Source of the DNA: a virus
IMG/VR virus record: IMGVR_UViG_3300025121_000011
Coordinates: 186,001 to 250,000 of that record
Reading direction: 5' to 3' (one strand)
Length of the DNA: 64,000 bases
The notes below the pieces were generated by a model, which saw nothing but the letters and a program-made list of their open reading frames with translations, made no database searches and was not told the DNA's origin. A program made the translations under genes and the position numbers. This document shows positions 46,119 to 55,409 of the stretch, one piece after another (position 1 is the stretch's first letter; each line of letters starts with the position of its first letter).

Positions 46119-46309
46119 AAATAATACTCAATTCTGATAGTTATATGATAGTAGAAAAAGATGAGGATGTTGTTATCCTTGGTATTAAAACTAAGCAAGG
46201 AAAGGAAAGTTATACTATAACTGCAACTTTACAAAAAGATCATCTTGATTTATTAATTACACAACTAGTATCTATGCGCGCAAGGATAAGTTATGTCGAA
46301 CAAGAATGA
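46115..46309 (+). CDS. Hypothetical protein, 64 aa
   Basis: Not recognised. Short strand-rich start (KIILNSDSYMIVEKDEDVVI) and helical end. ATG overlaps the lysozyme stop and its own end overlaps the next gene by 17 bases. No motif visible. Confidence 0.55.
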   Translation: MKIILNSDSYMIVEKDEDVVILGIKTKQGKESYTITATLQKDHLDLLITQLVSMRARISYVEQE

Positions 46310-46580
46310 CGAAATTAAAATAGATACTTCGGCTTTTAATATTCTAGATGATATTAAGAAAAAAGAAGCATCTGGAGAAGAAATAGATGAATACACTAAA
46401 GAGGCACTTAAAACTATAGAATTTGCTAGCGCATTAATGGATTCAATTCTATCGGGTAGACATATAGATTTAGCCTTTTATAAAGCTTATACTAGAAATG
46501 CTATTACAAATATACGTCGAATAGATAAACGTAATGGTATAAAAAGAGTTATTAAAACAAGAATAGAAAATGAAGATTAA
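46293..46580 (+). CDS. Hypothetical protein, 95 aa
   Basis: Not recognised. Acidic helical N-terminus (FNILDDIKKKEASGEEIDEY) and basic C-terminus (IRRIDKRNGIKRVIKTRIEN). AGGA precedes ATG 46293. It converges on the reverse-strand protease gene with a 4-base overlap of the ends. Confidence 0.55.
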   Translation: MSNKNDEIKIDTSAFNILDDIKKKEASGEEIDEYTKEALKTIEFASALMDSILSGRHIDLAFYKAYTRNAITNIRRIDKRNGIKRVIKTRIENED

Positions 46581-47332
46581 TTTGTATGATAATCCACACC
46601 CAAATTATCAAGCCATTTAGTTATATCTTTTGATTGAATAGCTAAGCCACCAAAAGTTGTTGCTGTGGTGGCAAATATAATTCCAACCACATTTCCTTTT
46701 TTATTAAACAAAGGACTGCCTGAGCTTCCAGGAAGTATTATTCCGCTAAGAAATAAATAATCAGTTCCACTATTTTCCATAATAGGAAATAGAGCATCTG
46801 AGCGTGAAATGACACTAGAAACATATGTATCTGTTACAATTGGAAACGCGCCCTCTGGGGCACCGACAGTAGTTACTGGAATGGGTAAAATAAGGTCTGA
46901 TGTATCGAATACAACAGCTGAAAGATATTGTTCAGTTTCTAATAAACATAAGTCCGCTTCCGGATCAGTGTATATTACAGAAGCCATACCAGTGGGTTTA
47001 TATGAATAACTTATTTGGTCTATACCGCTATTATAAGTAATTATAGTGGGTATTAATGGATTTAAATTAATTTCCAATTCTTTAGAACAAAAATGATCAT
47101 TAGCTAAAATATAACTAATATTATCTTCTTTATAACTTGCTACTACAAATCCGGTAGCGTTAGAGTGTCGTATGGGTCCAAATCCAATATCTTTAAATAA
47201 ATTTAATGAAATTATTGGAGTTAAATAAGTTTCATATATTGGAGTAGGTTTTAGTAAATTTGTAAAGAAAAATATTGAAAGAAAAATTAAAATAGATAAA
47301 TAAACTAGTTTTTGTGAATTAATTTTTTTCAA
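46577..47332 (-). CDS. Membrane-anchored trypsin-like serine protease
   Basis: N-terminal hydrophobic segment after two lysines (LVYLSILIFLSIFFFTNLL, residues ~9-27) is a signal anchor or uncleaved signal peptide. The catalytic triad of a chymotrypsin-fold protease is visible: His in ILANDHFC, Asp in DPEADLCLLE, Ser in LPGSSGSPLFN, followed by NVVGIIFA. No PDZ domain follows. TTG start at 47332 is supported by AAGGAG six bases upstream. It is transcribed alone against its neighbours. A phage protease exported across the inner membrane could act on envelope proteins during infection or superinfection. Confidence 0.82.
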   Translation of the reverse strand: MKKINSQKLVYLSILIFLSIFFFTNLLKPTPIYETYLTPIISLNLFKDIGFGPIRHSNATGFVVASYKEDNISYILANDHFCSKELEINLNPLIPTIITYNSGIDQISYSYKPTGMASVIYTDPEADLCLLETEQYLSAVVFDTSDLILPIPVTTVGAPEGAFPIVTDTYVSSVISRSDALFPIMENSGTDYLFLSGIILPGSSGSPLFNKKGNVVGIIFATTATTFGGLAIQSKDITKWLDNLGVDYHTN

Positions 47333-47348
47333 ATTATTCTCCTTGGTT

Positions 47349-47373
47349 TTGAGAGTAAAAAGCTCTCAATTTT
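47349..47373 (+). terminator. Possible intrinsic terminator
   Basis: A 7-bp stem TTGAGAG / CTCTCAA with loop TAAAAAG is followed by TTTT on the plus strand. It lies in the 111-base gap between the reverse-strand protease and the forward gene at 47444, where it could stop plus-strand read-through. The stem is short, so a 5' leader hairpin of the protease transcript is an alternative. Confidence 0.4.
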
Positions 47374-47443
47374 AACTTAATATATTAATACGATTTGAAA
47401 GAGAATGCTAATATTACAAATAACTTTATGAGGAAGAATTTAT

Positions 47444-47590
47444 ATGGGATGTGGTTGTAATAAAAAAAAGAAAAAAAACAAAGAAGCTGTACCACTTGGT
47501 AGCACTGTTCATAAGCCTATGGTTGGTAATAAAAAACCAAAAGTTATAATAAGTAGTATAGTAAGATTTAAAAAAAAGAAGTCAAAATAA
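47444..47590 (+). CDS. Small Lys-rich protein, 48 aa
   Basis: Frame starting MGCGCNKKKKKNK and ending RFKKKKSK. GAGGAAG lies 8 bases before ATG. The two N-terminal cysteines and heavy lysine content recall small phage proteins of unknown role. A DNA- or membrane-binding peptide is possible. It is supported by its ribosome binding site and by its position after the divergent gap. Confidence 0.55.
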   Translation: MGCGCNKKKKKNKEAVPLGSTVHKPMVGNKKPKVIISSIVRFKKKKSK

Positions 47591-47659
47591 ATAGATTTTA
47601 AAATTCTTTAATGTTTCATTTGTTACGAACCGGTAAAAATATTTGGGAGGGCTCTGTGG

Positions 47660-48070
47660 ATGCCATGGAAATCATACTTACAGGTTATAGTTTTGTGGGC
47701 AGAGGAACATGATTACATTGTAGATTTAGATGGAATAGATAATTGTATATGTTTAGAATCTAAAATTATTGAATTAAATGCAAACATTAATGATTTAGAA
47801 GTAAAGACTTATATTGCTCTACATGAAGCAGGACATATACTAGTCAGACAGTCACCTGGATTATTGAAGCTTTTATCTCCAAAAAAAAGAGAAGAAAAGG
47901 AGCTTACAGTAGAAGAAAAAGTAAGTGTTATTTTAGAAGAAACAGAAGCTTGGAAAAGAGGATATAAATTGGGTATTAGATTAAAAATTCCTATTAATTT
48001 AATAAAATGGGAAACAGAACAGGCTGTGGCTTTAAATAAATATATGAAGTGGGTTCTTAAGGAGTATTAA
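47660..48070 (+). CDS. ImmA/IrrE-like putative zinc metallopeptidase
   Basis: TYIALHEAGHILVRQ contains HExxH in a helix, followed ~40 residues later by EETEAWKRGYKLG, whose Glu fits the third ligand position (EExEAW/ExxAN) of small ImmA-type peptidases. 136 residues, single domain, no signal peptide. GGGAGG lies upstream of ATG 47660. In bacteria such enzymes cleave repressors. In phages their targets are unknown. Confidence 0.7.
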   Translation: MPWKSYLQVIVLWAEEHDYIVDLDGIDNCICLESKIIELNANINDLEVKTYIALHEAGHILVRQSPGLLKLLSPKKREEKELTVEEKVSVILEETEAWKRGYKLGIRLKIPINLIKWETEQAVALNKYMKWVLKEY

Positions 48071-48072
48071 TA

Positions 48073-48597
48073 ATGATTAAAATGTCTACTGAAATAAAAC
48101 TGTTAAATGAAAAAGCTGTAATTCCAAAGAGAGCGCACGAAACAGATTCTGGCTATGATTTAACTTTTATAGGATTTGATAAAATTATAGGAGATGTTAT
48201 TATATTTAAAACAGGCATAGCTTTATCTCCACCAAGTGGTTATTATTGGGAGATTGTTCCTTGTAGCAGAATTGTAAAGCAGGGATTATCTTTGGCAAAC
48301 TCTATTGCTATTATAGACGAAGATTATCGTGGAGAATTACTGGTGGCTCTAAGAGTTCATCATTCTTATGCTGGTGATGGAATTAGCAAAAGTCAGCAAT
48401 TTGCAAGTGGAATTATAGATTTTGAAGGTAATAGGTTTAGAACTTTATCTTCCTTAGCAGAAGCTATAATTGAACAAAAACCTGTATTAACACAAATTAT
48501 TTTAAGAAAGAGATATAGTTCTAAATTTGAGATAGTAGAAAATTTATCTGAGACACATAGAGGTGATGGAGGCTTTGGTTCTACCGAGCTATCTTAA
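48073..48597 (+). CDS. dut: dUTP diphosphatase
   Basis: All five dUTPase motifs are recognisable: HETDSGYDLTF (1), PCSRIVKQGLSLANS (2), SIAIIDEDYRGEL (3, catalytic Asp), a fourth region with ALRVHHSY and QIILRKRY, and the P-loop-like RGDGGFGST at the C-terminus (5). There is an insertion (about 35 residues, KSQQFASGIIDFEG onwards) before motif 4, so it is longer than the usual ~150. AAGGAG precedes ATG 48073. Keeps uracil out of DNA and feeds dTMP synthesis with reductase and thymidine kinase. Confidence 0.9.
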   Translation: MIKMSTEIKLLNEKAVIPKRAHETDSGYDLTFIGFDKIIGDVIIFKTGIALSPPSGYYWEIVPCSRIVKQGLSLANSIAIIDEDYRGELLVALRVHHSYAGDGISKSQQFASGIIDFEGNRFRTLSSLAEAIIEQKPVLTQIILRKRYSSKFEIVENLSETHRGDGGFGSTELS

Positions 48598-48682
48598 TAT
48601 TTATATATTTGAGTTGAATAAATAAGTTTACATTAAACCTAAATAAAATACTAATTATCGTTCTCTTTTTTAGAGGTTATAT

Positions 48683-51600
48683 ATGTCTGATTATAGTATT
48701 TATCCAAACGCAATTGATGGTTATTCTCAGCTACCAACAATAGTTGATGGAATTACTCAAGTTAATGCCAGAAGTGTAAATACTTTGCGTTCTGCTATAA
48801 TAAATATTGAAACAGAATTGGGAATTGCACCATCTGGTAGTTTTTATAGTGTTTCTGCGCGTATGGATAATATATCTTCATCACAATCAGATATACAATC
48901 TGATGTTCAAGATTTAACATCAAACCTTGGAGAACTAACATTAAAAGTAGATGAACATATTATTAATGAAGAAAACCCACATCAAATTGGATTTAATAAT
49001 TTAATCGGTGGAACTTTAGGAAGTTTAAACAGCTTAATTACTGATGCTACATTAGATAATTCTACTGATTCAAGAACGCCATTATCTCATCATACAAGCC
49101 ATGAAGCAGGTTCTTCTGATACAATAGATGGTGATATCTTGGGAATATCTTTTGTTCCAACAAATTATACACCGGATACAACTCCTACAGAGGTCACCTC
49201 CACATCTCAATTAACAGCCCATTTAAAAGGAATAGATAACAAATGCGTTCCATTGGCTCAAGTAATTACAGTTGCAAAAAGCGGAGGAGATTATACCACT
49301 ATTGAAGATGGACTTGCTGAAGCTGCACTTATAATAGCTGGTGGTAATAGATGTCTAATTGAGATTTATCCAGGAGATTATTATGAAAATAATCCATTAA
49401 TAGTCCCAAATACATGCTCAATTAATTGTCATGGTCGACACGAAACTACTCAAATGTTTTGTTTGAATACTGGTGCAGGTGTACATGGAATTATTTGCGC
49501 TATTGATTCAGAAATAATTGGATTGAAAGTTCAAAATGCTTCCGGAAGTAATGCCTCAGGATTTTATATTGGTCCAACTATTTATAATTGTATGCTACAT
49601 GATACAAAAATTAAAGATTGTTATATTGGATGGTTATCTGAATCAACAGTTTTTTCTCCGGGAATTATTATTCGAGAACCATATGTTAATGAGGGTACTT
49701 GTACAAGTATTTTTAAAACTATAAATGGTGGGCAAATGAATATTGAAAATGCCCGAGTACTCGCCTCTGTAAGTTGTAATAATGCGTGGCATGTTGATGG
49801 ATTAAATTCTACAATGCGAGTACTTTCTTCCAGGCTTAATGGTACAGGAGCTGTTTATGCTATAAGATCGGAAAATCTTGGAACAATAGAGGCAACTAGT
49901 GTAACAATAAATTATTCTCAAAATGGCATCATTATTCCTGCATCTGGTGGGGTTGTTTCTATGCAGGCTTGTGCAATTTATTCTGATACATTAGATTTAA
50001 CTTTGGCTGATACGGCTAATGTTATATGTGAACTTTTTGGATGTGTATTAGATTCTGGAAAATTTAGTATTGGCGCATCAGCTCAAATATCTGGATATGG
50101 ACAAGATATTAATTCGTTAAGTCCAGGACCAATGATTCTGGGAGAATTATGGCTTGGAGCAGATTCCACAGAAAGAGTACCTTTAAGTAGTTATTCAAGA
50201 GGTACGTTTTTAACCGGACTTATTAGTGGAGGAGAAGTTGAGTTTTCAGCACTTGGTGGACCATTAGATTTAGATATAAATACGGGAAGTGGATTTATAA
50301 ATACAGGTACAGGTGTTAAAAAAATAATTTGGGATTTGACAACAATTCCAACATCAATAAATACTGATTTTTATATTTACGTTAATTCAAGTGGAGTTGT
50401 TTCTAACTCATCTACACCAGCATCTACAAATACAAATATTACTCTTGCATCTGGTCGTTCTGGGGCTTCTGGAGTTTTATATATTTCTAAAGATGTTATT
50501 ATTCTTAGTCATTCACATCTTAATATACATAATTGGATTTCAATAAATGTTGGATTATTATGGTTATCTGGTTTGGAAACAACTGTTTTTGCAGGATTAC
50601 AAGTTGCGGTAAGTAGCGGATCTTTTTCTCGTCCTGATGAAACAGTAACAATAGTTGGCGGAAGTCCAATAACAATGCTTAGATGGTATAGAGATCCAAT
50701 AGTTGGTTGGAAACACACAATCGGCGATGTTGATGATGGATTTTATGATGATGGAAGTGGTACATTAGCTGCAATACCGGGAGGTACTCCTTGGAAGAAA
50801 GATGCAATCTATGTAACAAAAAATGGTTCTGAAATATTTCATTATTTTTATTCTCAAAGTACTTATATAGATCAAGTAACAGCAGAGGCAGCGTCTCTTC
50901 CGATTCCACCTAATCAATTTCAAACAGGATCTTTAGCTTTTTTATTATCTGGGTCTGTAGTAAATTTAAATGCCGGAACTATTGCCACATTTACTGATGA
51001 ATTAAGAACGTTGGGAGTATCTGGAGTGGGTTCTGGATCTCCAGCCACAGATCATGGAAGTCTTGCGGGTCTTGGTGATGATGATCATAATAGATATGTG
51101 GATCTTTCTGGTAATGCAGGAAGAAATTCATTTACAGGAACCTTAGATGCATCAAATGGTTCTATTATATTACCAGCTAACGCAACCCCATCTCAAACAA
51201 CTGAAGGATCTGTGGTTTGGGATAATAATGATGATTTATTGACAATTGGAACGGGCGTTTCTCGCAAAATTATGGTCGATACAAACTCTAATCAGAATTT
51301 GGCGGGAAAAACACTTACAACTCCAGTAATATCATCTTATATAGATTTTATACCTATAGCACCAATTACTTCATCTGAGGGGCGAACATATTATGATTCT
51401 TCAGATCATTGCTTAGCTTATGGAACAAGTGATGGGTCAACCATTCAAGTTAATCAAGAAGAAATAATTAGATGCCTTAATAATTCTGGAGTACAAATTA
51501 ATGATGGTCAGGCTGTTTATATTTCTGGATCATCATCAAGCCGTCCAGAAATTTCTTTAGCAAATGCTTCTTCAAGTTTAACATCAGATTCTGTAATTGG

Positions 51601-52432
51601 TTTGGCTACACAAAATATTGGAGATACGCTTCAAGGTTTTGTAACATCACATGGTTTGGTACGTAATATCGATACTACTGGTGGGCTTGAATCTTGGATA
51701 GCGGGAGATGTTCTTTGGCTCAGTACAACATCTGGTGGATTAACAAATGTGCGTCCAATATCTCCAAATCATGTAATTAGAATCGGATATGCTTTATTAA
51801 TCAATGCAACATTGGGAGTTATTTTTGTAGATATAGATGTATATCCACATTTAACTGAACTTTGTGATGTTAAAATTTCAGCAGTACTCGATGGAGATGT
51901 GCTTACTTATGAAAATGCAACATCCTTATGGAAAAATATTGCACCACCAATAGCTTCTGAAATTCTAGCTGGAAAGATTGAAATAGCCACCCAAATTGAG
52001 GTAACAACAGGAACAGATGATACTAAGGCAATAACACCATTAAAACTTGCATCTAAATTATCATCTATTGCTGGTTTAGTAAATTCTCATGTTATCTCGT
52101 TATCAGCATCATTTAATATTAATAGTGTAACACCCACAACGGTATTTGGTATGTTTTGGACTCCAACGGTTGGAACATGGGATATAAGATGGGAAGGAGA
52201 AGTATATTCCAATGGCAATGCCATATCTTCTTGCCAATTTTATAAAGATGCTGTTGCTATTGGCTCAATTAGACGCAGAAATCGTAGTAATAATACATAT
52301 GGATATTCTGAAAATTTTGTACAAGTAACAGTTACTGGTACAGAGATTATTTCCTTACGTATGGCTATAACCTCATCTAATATCAATGTTTATGGGCGCT
52401 CTTTATCTTTTACAAAAGTAAATGTGGTATAA
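48683..52432 (+). CDS. Large tail-fibre/spike protein with beta-helix region
   Basis: 1249 residues. The N-terminus (QVNARSVNTLRSAIINIETE, then LGIAPSGSFYSVSARMD) is a motif common in phage structural proteins, followed by a coiled-coil-like stretch. Residues ~195-470 have right-handed beta-helix character (GDYTTIEDGLAEA, EIYPGDYYENNPLI, SIFKTINGGQMNIENA), as in pectate-lyase-like spikes. The remainder is Ser/Thr/Gly-rich. The last ~120 residues (SHVISLSASFNINSVTPTTV, then WDIRWEGEVYSN) look like a compact receptor-binding knob. Expected on the virion surface. Confidence 0.85.
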   Translation: MSDYSIYPNAIDGYSQLPTIVDGITQVNARSVNTLRSAIINIETELGIAPSGSFYSVSARMDNISSSQSDIQSDVQDLTSNLGELTLKVDEHIINEENPHQIGFNNLIGGTLGSLNSLITDATLDNSTDSRTPLSHHTSHEAGSSDTIDGDILGISFVPTNYTPDTTPTEVTSTSQLTAHLKGIDNKCVPLAQVITVAKSGGDYTTIEDGLAEAALIIAGGNRCLIEIYPGDYYENNPLIVPNTCSINCHGRHETTQMFCLNTGAGVHGIICAIDSEIIGLKVQNASGSNASGFYIGPTIYNCMLHDTKIKDCYIGWLSESTVFSPGIIIREPYVNEGTCTSIFKTINGGQMNIENARVLASVSCNNAWHVDGLNSTMRVLSSRLNGTGAVYAIRSENLGTIEATSVTINYSQNGIIIPASGGVVSMQACAIYSDTLDLTLADTANVICELFGCVLDSGKFSIGASAQISGYGQDINSLSPGPMILGELWLGADSTERVPLSSYSRGTFLTGLISGGEVEFSALGGPLDLDINTGSGFINTGTGVKKIIWDLTTIPTSINTDFYIYVNSSGVVSNSSTPASTNTNITLASGRSGASGVLYISKDVIILSHSHLNIHNWISINVGLLWLSGLETTVFAGLQVAVSSGSFSRPDETVTIVGGSPITMLRWYRDPIVGWKHTIGDVDDGFYDDGSGTLAAIPGGTPWKKDAIYVTKNGSEIFHYFYSQSTYIDQVTAEAASLPIPPNQFQTGSLAFLLSGSVVNLNAGTIATFTDELRTLGVSGVGSGSPATDHGSLAGLGDDDHNRYVDLSGNAGRNSFTGTLDASNGSIILPANATPSQTTEGSVVWDNNDDLLTIGTGVSRKIMVDTNSNQNLAGKTLTTPVISSYIDFIPIAPITSSEGRTYYDSSDHCLAYGTSDGSTIQVNQEEIIRCLNNSGVQINDGQAVYISGSSSSRPEISLANASSSLTSDSVIGLATQNIGDTLQGFVTSHGLVRNIDTTGGLESWIAGDVLWLSTTSGGLTNVRPISPNHVIRIGYALLINATLGVIFVDIDVYPHLTELCDVKISAVLDGDVLTYENATSLWKNIAPPIASEILAGKIEIATQIEVTTGTDDTKAITPLKLASKLSSIAGLVNSHVISLSASFNINSVTPTTVFGMFWTPTVGTWDIRWEGEVYSNGNAISSCQFYKDAVAIGSIRRRNRSNNTYGYSENFVQVTVTGTEIISLRMAITSSNINVYGRSLSFTKVNVV

Positions 52433-52506
52433 GTTTCATTATAATTAGTTTTAAAAATAAAATATTATACTGGTAATATTAATTTATAGAATGTGGAGAT
52501 TTATCT

Positions 52507-52866
52507 ATGCGAGAATCAATTTTAACTAAAGAATGGACAGTTTCAGCTGTTAATGGTGGCTCAATTGTAGTTGAAAATATATTTGGTACGCAATTTTCGT
52601 TTAATGGATATATTGATCAAATTATTGTAAGAGCTAGTGCTGGTGGTGGTGCTAATTTTGATATGCAAATACGACGAGATGATACCTCTTCTAATATAGA
52701 AGATTTAATTTATAGTACGGCAGCTGAACCATTTCCAATGACAGATTCGGCTATTAATGCACCATTTGATACCGCACGAGCAGAAGATAAAGATTTGAGT
52801 ATTTGGATGGATCCTGCCGTTAATGGTACAGTTGTAATTAGAATCGATTTTAGATTGCTTGGATAA
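52507..52866 (+). CDS. Small fibre-associated structural protein, 119 aa
   Basis: Beta-rich (KEWTVSAVNGGSIVVENIFG, then FDMQIRRDDTSSNIEDLIYS and WMDPAVNGTVVIRIDFRLLG). It resembles C-terminal knob-type domains of fibre proteins, including the end of the upstream 1249-aa protein in general style. GGAG precedes ATG 52507. Located inside the fibre cluster, so probably a virion decoration or receptor-binding subunit. No specific family recognised. Confidence 0.65.
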   Translation: MRESILTKEWTVSAVNGGSIVVENIFGTQFSFNGYIDQIIVRASAGGGANFDMQIRRDDTSSNIEDLIYSTAAEPFPMTDSAINAPFDTARAEDKDLSIWMDPAVNGTVVIRIDFRLLG

Positions 52867-52874
52867 GGTGTCAT

Positions 52875-53111
52875 ATGATTAATAGATTAATTAAAATTGC
52901 AGATTTTTTAGACCGTTCTGGGCGCCAAGAAGATGCGGATTTTATGACTGGACTTCTCATAGCTTATAAAAAGGCGCAATCCGGTATAGATGGTATTAAT
53001 ATAGAATCAGATTACATACCTGAAAGTTTAGAAATTCCAGATGATGAATACGATCTTTTAATGGATGTATTTTCTTCTTTAGGTAAAAGTCTAAATAAGG
53101 ATGTTAAATAA
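52875..53111 (+). CDS. Short protein made mostly of the shared module, 78 aa
   Basis: MINRLIKIADFLDRSGRQED then ADFMTGLLIAYKKA is one of the clearest examples of the shared module. Only ~40 acidic residues follow, so this may be the tag nearly on its own. It lies between two structural genes, which supports the idea that the module belongs to virion-associated proteins. Stop overlaps the ATG of the next gene by one base. Confidence 0.7.
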   Translation: MINRLIKIADFLDRSGRQEDADFMTGLLIAYKKAQSGIDGINIESDYIPESLEIPDDEYDLLMDVFSSLGKSLNKDVK

Positions 53112-54334
53112 TGCCAAGAACAATTCCTTCTATCACTGCGACATCTAGAACTATACCTTCACCATCAAGTACTACATCTGCACCAATTCCATCTGGTTCT
53201 ATTGGAGAAGATAGTACACAAAATAATTTAACAGCAATAGATTGTGATGCTAGCTTGCTTTCAGATGCAACATCTTGGTCGTGGACTATAGTAGTAGATG
53301 AAGATGGTACATATACTTCTGTTGCTACTTTTAGTAATAATACTGCTGAACAAACAACAATTACTCCGGATGGTCCAGGAGTTTATACTATTACATGTGC
53401 AGCCACTAATGATTCTGAAACTATATATTTCACACGCAGAATTATTGTCACAATAACCAAACCAGTTGCCTCATTATCTGTGTCTGTATCTCAAGTTGAT
53501 TTTTCTCCAATAACATTTAATGGAAGTGGTTCAACTGGTACTGGAATTACTTATAATCATACATTGATCAAACCATTAGCATCATCTTCTGTACTAAGTG
53601 CCAATGATGTTGCTTCTCCAACTGTTATTCCTGATAGAATTGGTTTATATTCATCCAGTTTAACTATAACAGATGTATATGGTAGAACATCAACAACTGT
53701 GGCTACTACTGAAGTTGGTAGAGCTAGTCCATCTGGCTCAATTGGCATTGATAGTACACAAAATGATTTATCACCAATAACATGTAATGCAGCCCCCCTT
53801 TCAGATGCTATATCTTGGCTGTGGACTATATCAGTAGATGAAGATGGTACATATGCTTCTACAGCTACCTTCAGTAACAATACGGCGGAACAAACTACAA
53901 TAACTCCGGATGGTCCAGGGATTTGGATTGTTACTTGCGCAGCTTCTAATAATTCCGGAACCACGTATTTTAGACGTAAAATAGTTGTTGCAATTGTCAA
54001 ACCAATAGCGACAGTGGATCCTATAACAGCTCAATATACTTTAGCACAGATTACACTTAATAGTTCGACATCTACCGGAATAAGCATCACACAGGTTTGG
54101 ACTCTTTATGAAAACAGCAGAGAGGATGGAGTTGTGGATGTATCCTCGCGTTTGTCATCATTATCAGATGTATCTCCAACTTTTTATCCAAGGCGTCGTG
54201 AGGCTACTTATATTGCGATATGTACTATTACAGATATGTGGGGAAACACAGATGTTGCCAGTACTGCGATAATTATTTCACCTCGTCCTTCTTCTGTTAC
54301 TGTTGATACATCTACTGTCGCAATCGCAATATAG
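53111..54334 (+). CDS. Ig-like (PKD-type) repeat surface protein
   Basis: 407 residues, four beta-sandwich-like domains arranged A-B-A'-B'. The A units are nearly identical over ~90 residues (SGSIGEDSTQN and SGSIGIDSTQN, both containing TFSNNTAEQTTITPDGPG). The B units (SPITFNGSGSTG, then IVIP-like ends with ITDVYGRTS or ITDMWGNTD) are more diverged. The N-terminus is Pro/Ser/Thr-rich. Ig-like domains on phage structural proteins commonly mediate weak surface adhesion. Start overlaps the upstream stop. Confidence 0.8.
   Translation: MPRTIPSITATSRTIPSPSSTTSAPIPSGSIGEDSTQNNLTAIDCDASLLSDATSWSWTIVVDEDGTYTSVATFSNNTAEQTTITPDGPGVYTITCAATNDSETIYFTRRIIVTITKPVASLSVSVSQVDFSPITFNGSGSTGTGITYNHTLIKPLASSSVLSANDVASPTVIPDRIGLYSSSLTITDVYGRTSTTVATTEVGRASPSGSIGIDSTQNDLSPITCNAAPLSDAISWLWTISVDEDGTYASTATFSNNTAEQTTITPDGPGIWIVTCAASNNSGTTYFRRKIVVAIVKPIATVDPITAQYTLAQITLNSSTSTGISITQVWTLYENSREDGVVDVSSRLSSLSDVSPTFYPRRREATYIAICTITDMWGNTDVASTAIIISPRPSSVTVDTSTVAIAI
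53189..54005 (+). repeat. Direct repeat encoding duplicated Ig-like domain
   Basis: Two ~277-base copies, beginning near 53189 and 53729, 540 bases apart, with high nucleotide identity (for example GATAGTACACAAAAT and GTAGATGAAGATGGTACATA in both). This indicates a fairly recent duplication of an A-B domain pair within the gene. Confidence 0.75.
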
Positions 54335-54343
54335 GAGTTGTTA

Positions 54344-55312
54344 ATGTCTTATTTTTTACCTGATCTCGGAGAAACTCGTCGTATAGTTGGATTTGCTACC
54401 CCAACAGGAAACAATGTTGAAGATGCAATTGCTACATTAAAAGTTTTGGCTGCACTAACTACTTATCTTGCTGCCGATGCGCGTACACCGGGGGCTGATG
54501 TTGCGTGGTCATTAATCGCAGGTACTTCTGAGTGTGCTCATATGCGCAGGCCAAGTGGAAGTCCTGCAAATTGCGACGTGTTGATTGCCGGAAAAAATGG
54601 GGCTGCTACCCCTCTAATGGCACCGGGTGCTTATCAAAGTAATACACTTCTTGCTGGAGTAGCGGCTACAATTACTGGTACGCTTGACACTTGGAATCAT
54701 GCAACGCTTCCTTTGGGTGCAGGTTCTCGATTTGGAGGGTATGGTTGTACTTCTGTTGCTCTAGGAGGTCCTCCCGGCATTTGTTGGATGCTGGAAAGTG
54801 CAGAGGATATGATTTTCTGTGGAACATTAAATAATCAAAAATTTGCTGTAGCATTAGGCGCTTGTATTGACCCACAGACCGATGAAGCACTTGATGCAGA
54901 AGCTGATGGGCGACTTTATTCTGTTTTTACAACTGGACGTTCTGCGTTTCGAACTGTTACTTGGAGTTCTGATCGTGGATGGGCAAAGGATGGAAACAGT
55001 TTATCTGATGAATCCGCTTGGCATGTGACAATTGGGGCTACAGCTCCTACGTGGATTTCTGCGGAACCACGAGAATATGTGCATTCTGCTGCGACTACAC
55101 ATAAACAGCGCTCTGGCCTATATAATTGGATTCCAATTACGATGCGAACTGGAAACTATATAACCGCTGGTAATGGCATTGGTGTATTGCGCGGATTCTT
55201 CCGTGGTCCCATGGGTGGGATGGGGGAAACGCGATCATCTGATGGTCATACTTATTTCTGTTTATCCGGCGGCACTCCGGGTGAAGCAGTCTGGGTCAAA
55301 TGTTTGGCTTAA
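54344..55312 (+). CDS. Probable fibre-tip/structural protein of different base composition
   Basis: 322 residues, Gly/Ala/Thr-rich and strand-rich (ATLPLGAGSRFGGYGCTSVA, GNYITAGNGIGVLRGFFRGP). It ends with HTYFCLSGGTPGEAVWVKCL. No named family. AGGAG at 54332-54336 supports ATG 54344 over an in-frame TTG at 54338. The gene is visibly richer in G+C than its neighbours: the 60-base row from 54541 has 30 G+C against 15 in a typical row such as that from 16021. This fits horizontal exchange of a host-range determinant. Confidence 0.7.
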   Translation: MSYFLPDLGETRRIVGFATPTGNNVEDAIATLKVLAALTTYLAADARTPGADVAWSLIAGTSECAHMRRPSGSPANCDVLIAGKNGAATPLMAPGAYQSNTLLAGVAATITGTLDTWNHATLPLGAGSRFGGYGCTSVALGGPPGICWMLESAEDMIFCGTLNNQKFAVALGACIDPQTDEALDAEADGRLYSVFTTGRSAFRTVTWSSDRGWAKDGNSLSDESAWHVTIGATAPTWISAEPREYVHSAATTHKQRSGLYNWIPITMRTGNYITAGNGIGVLRGFFRGPMGGMGETRSSDGHTYFCLSGGTPGEAVWVKCLA

Positions 55313-55409
55313 TTAGCCTTATAAACCATTATTACATTTAACTGTAAAGAGAAAAATATATTTTCAAGTCGTGCAAATATTTGCTCAGTACAATATTATT
55401 GGAGCGATA

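Noticed and set aside
53557-54000. 147-residue open frame on the minus strand of the Ig-like gene
   Set aside because: Repetitive coding sequence on the plus strand leaves the opposite strand open. No ribosome binding site and no protein-like motif.
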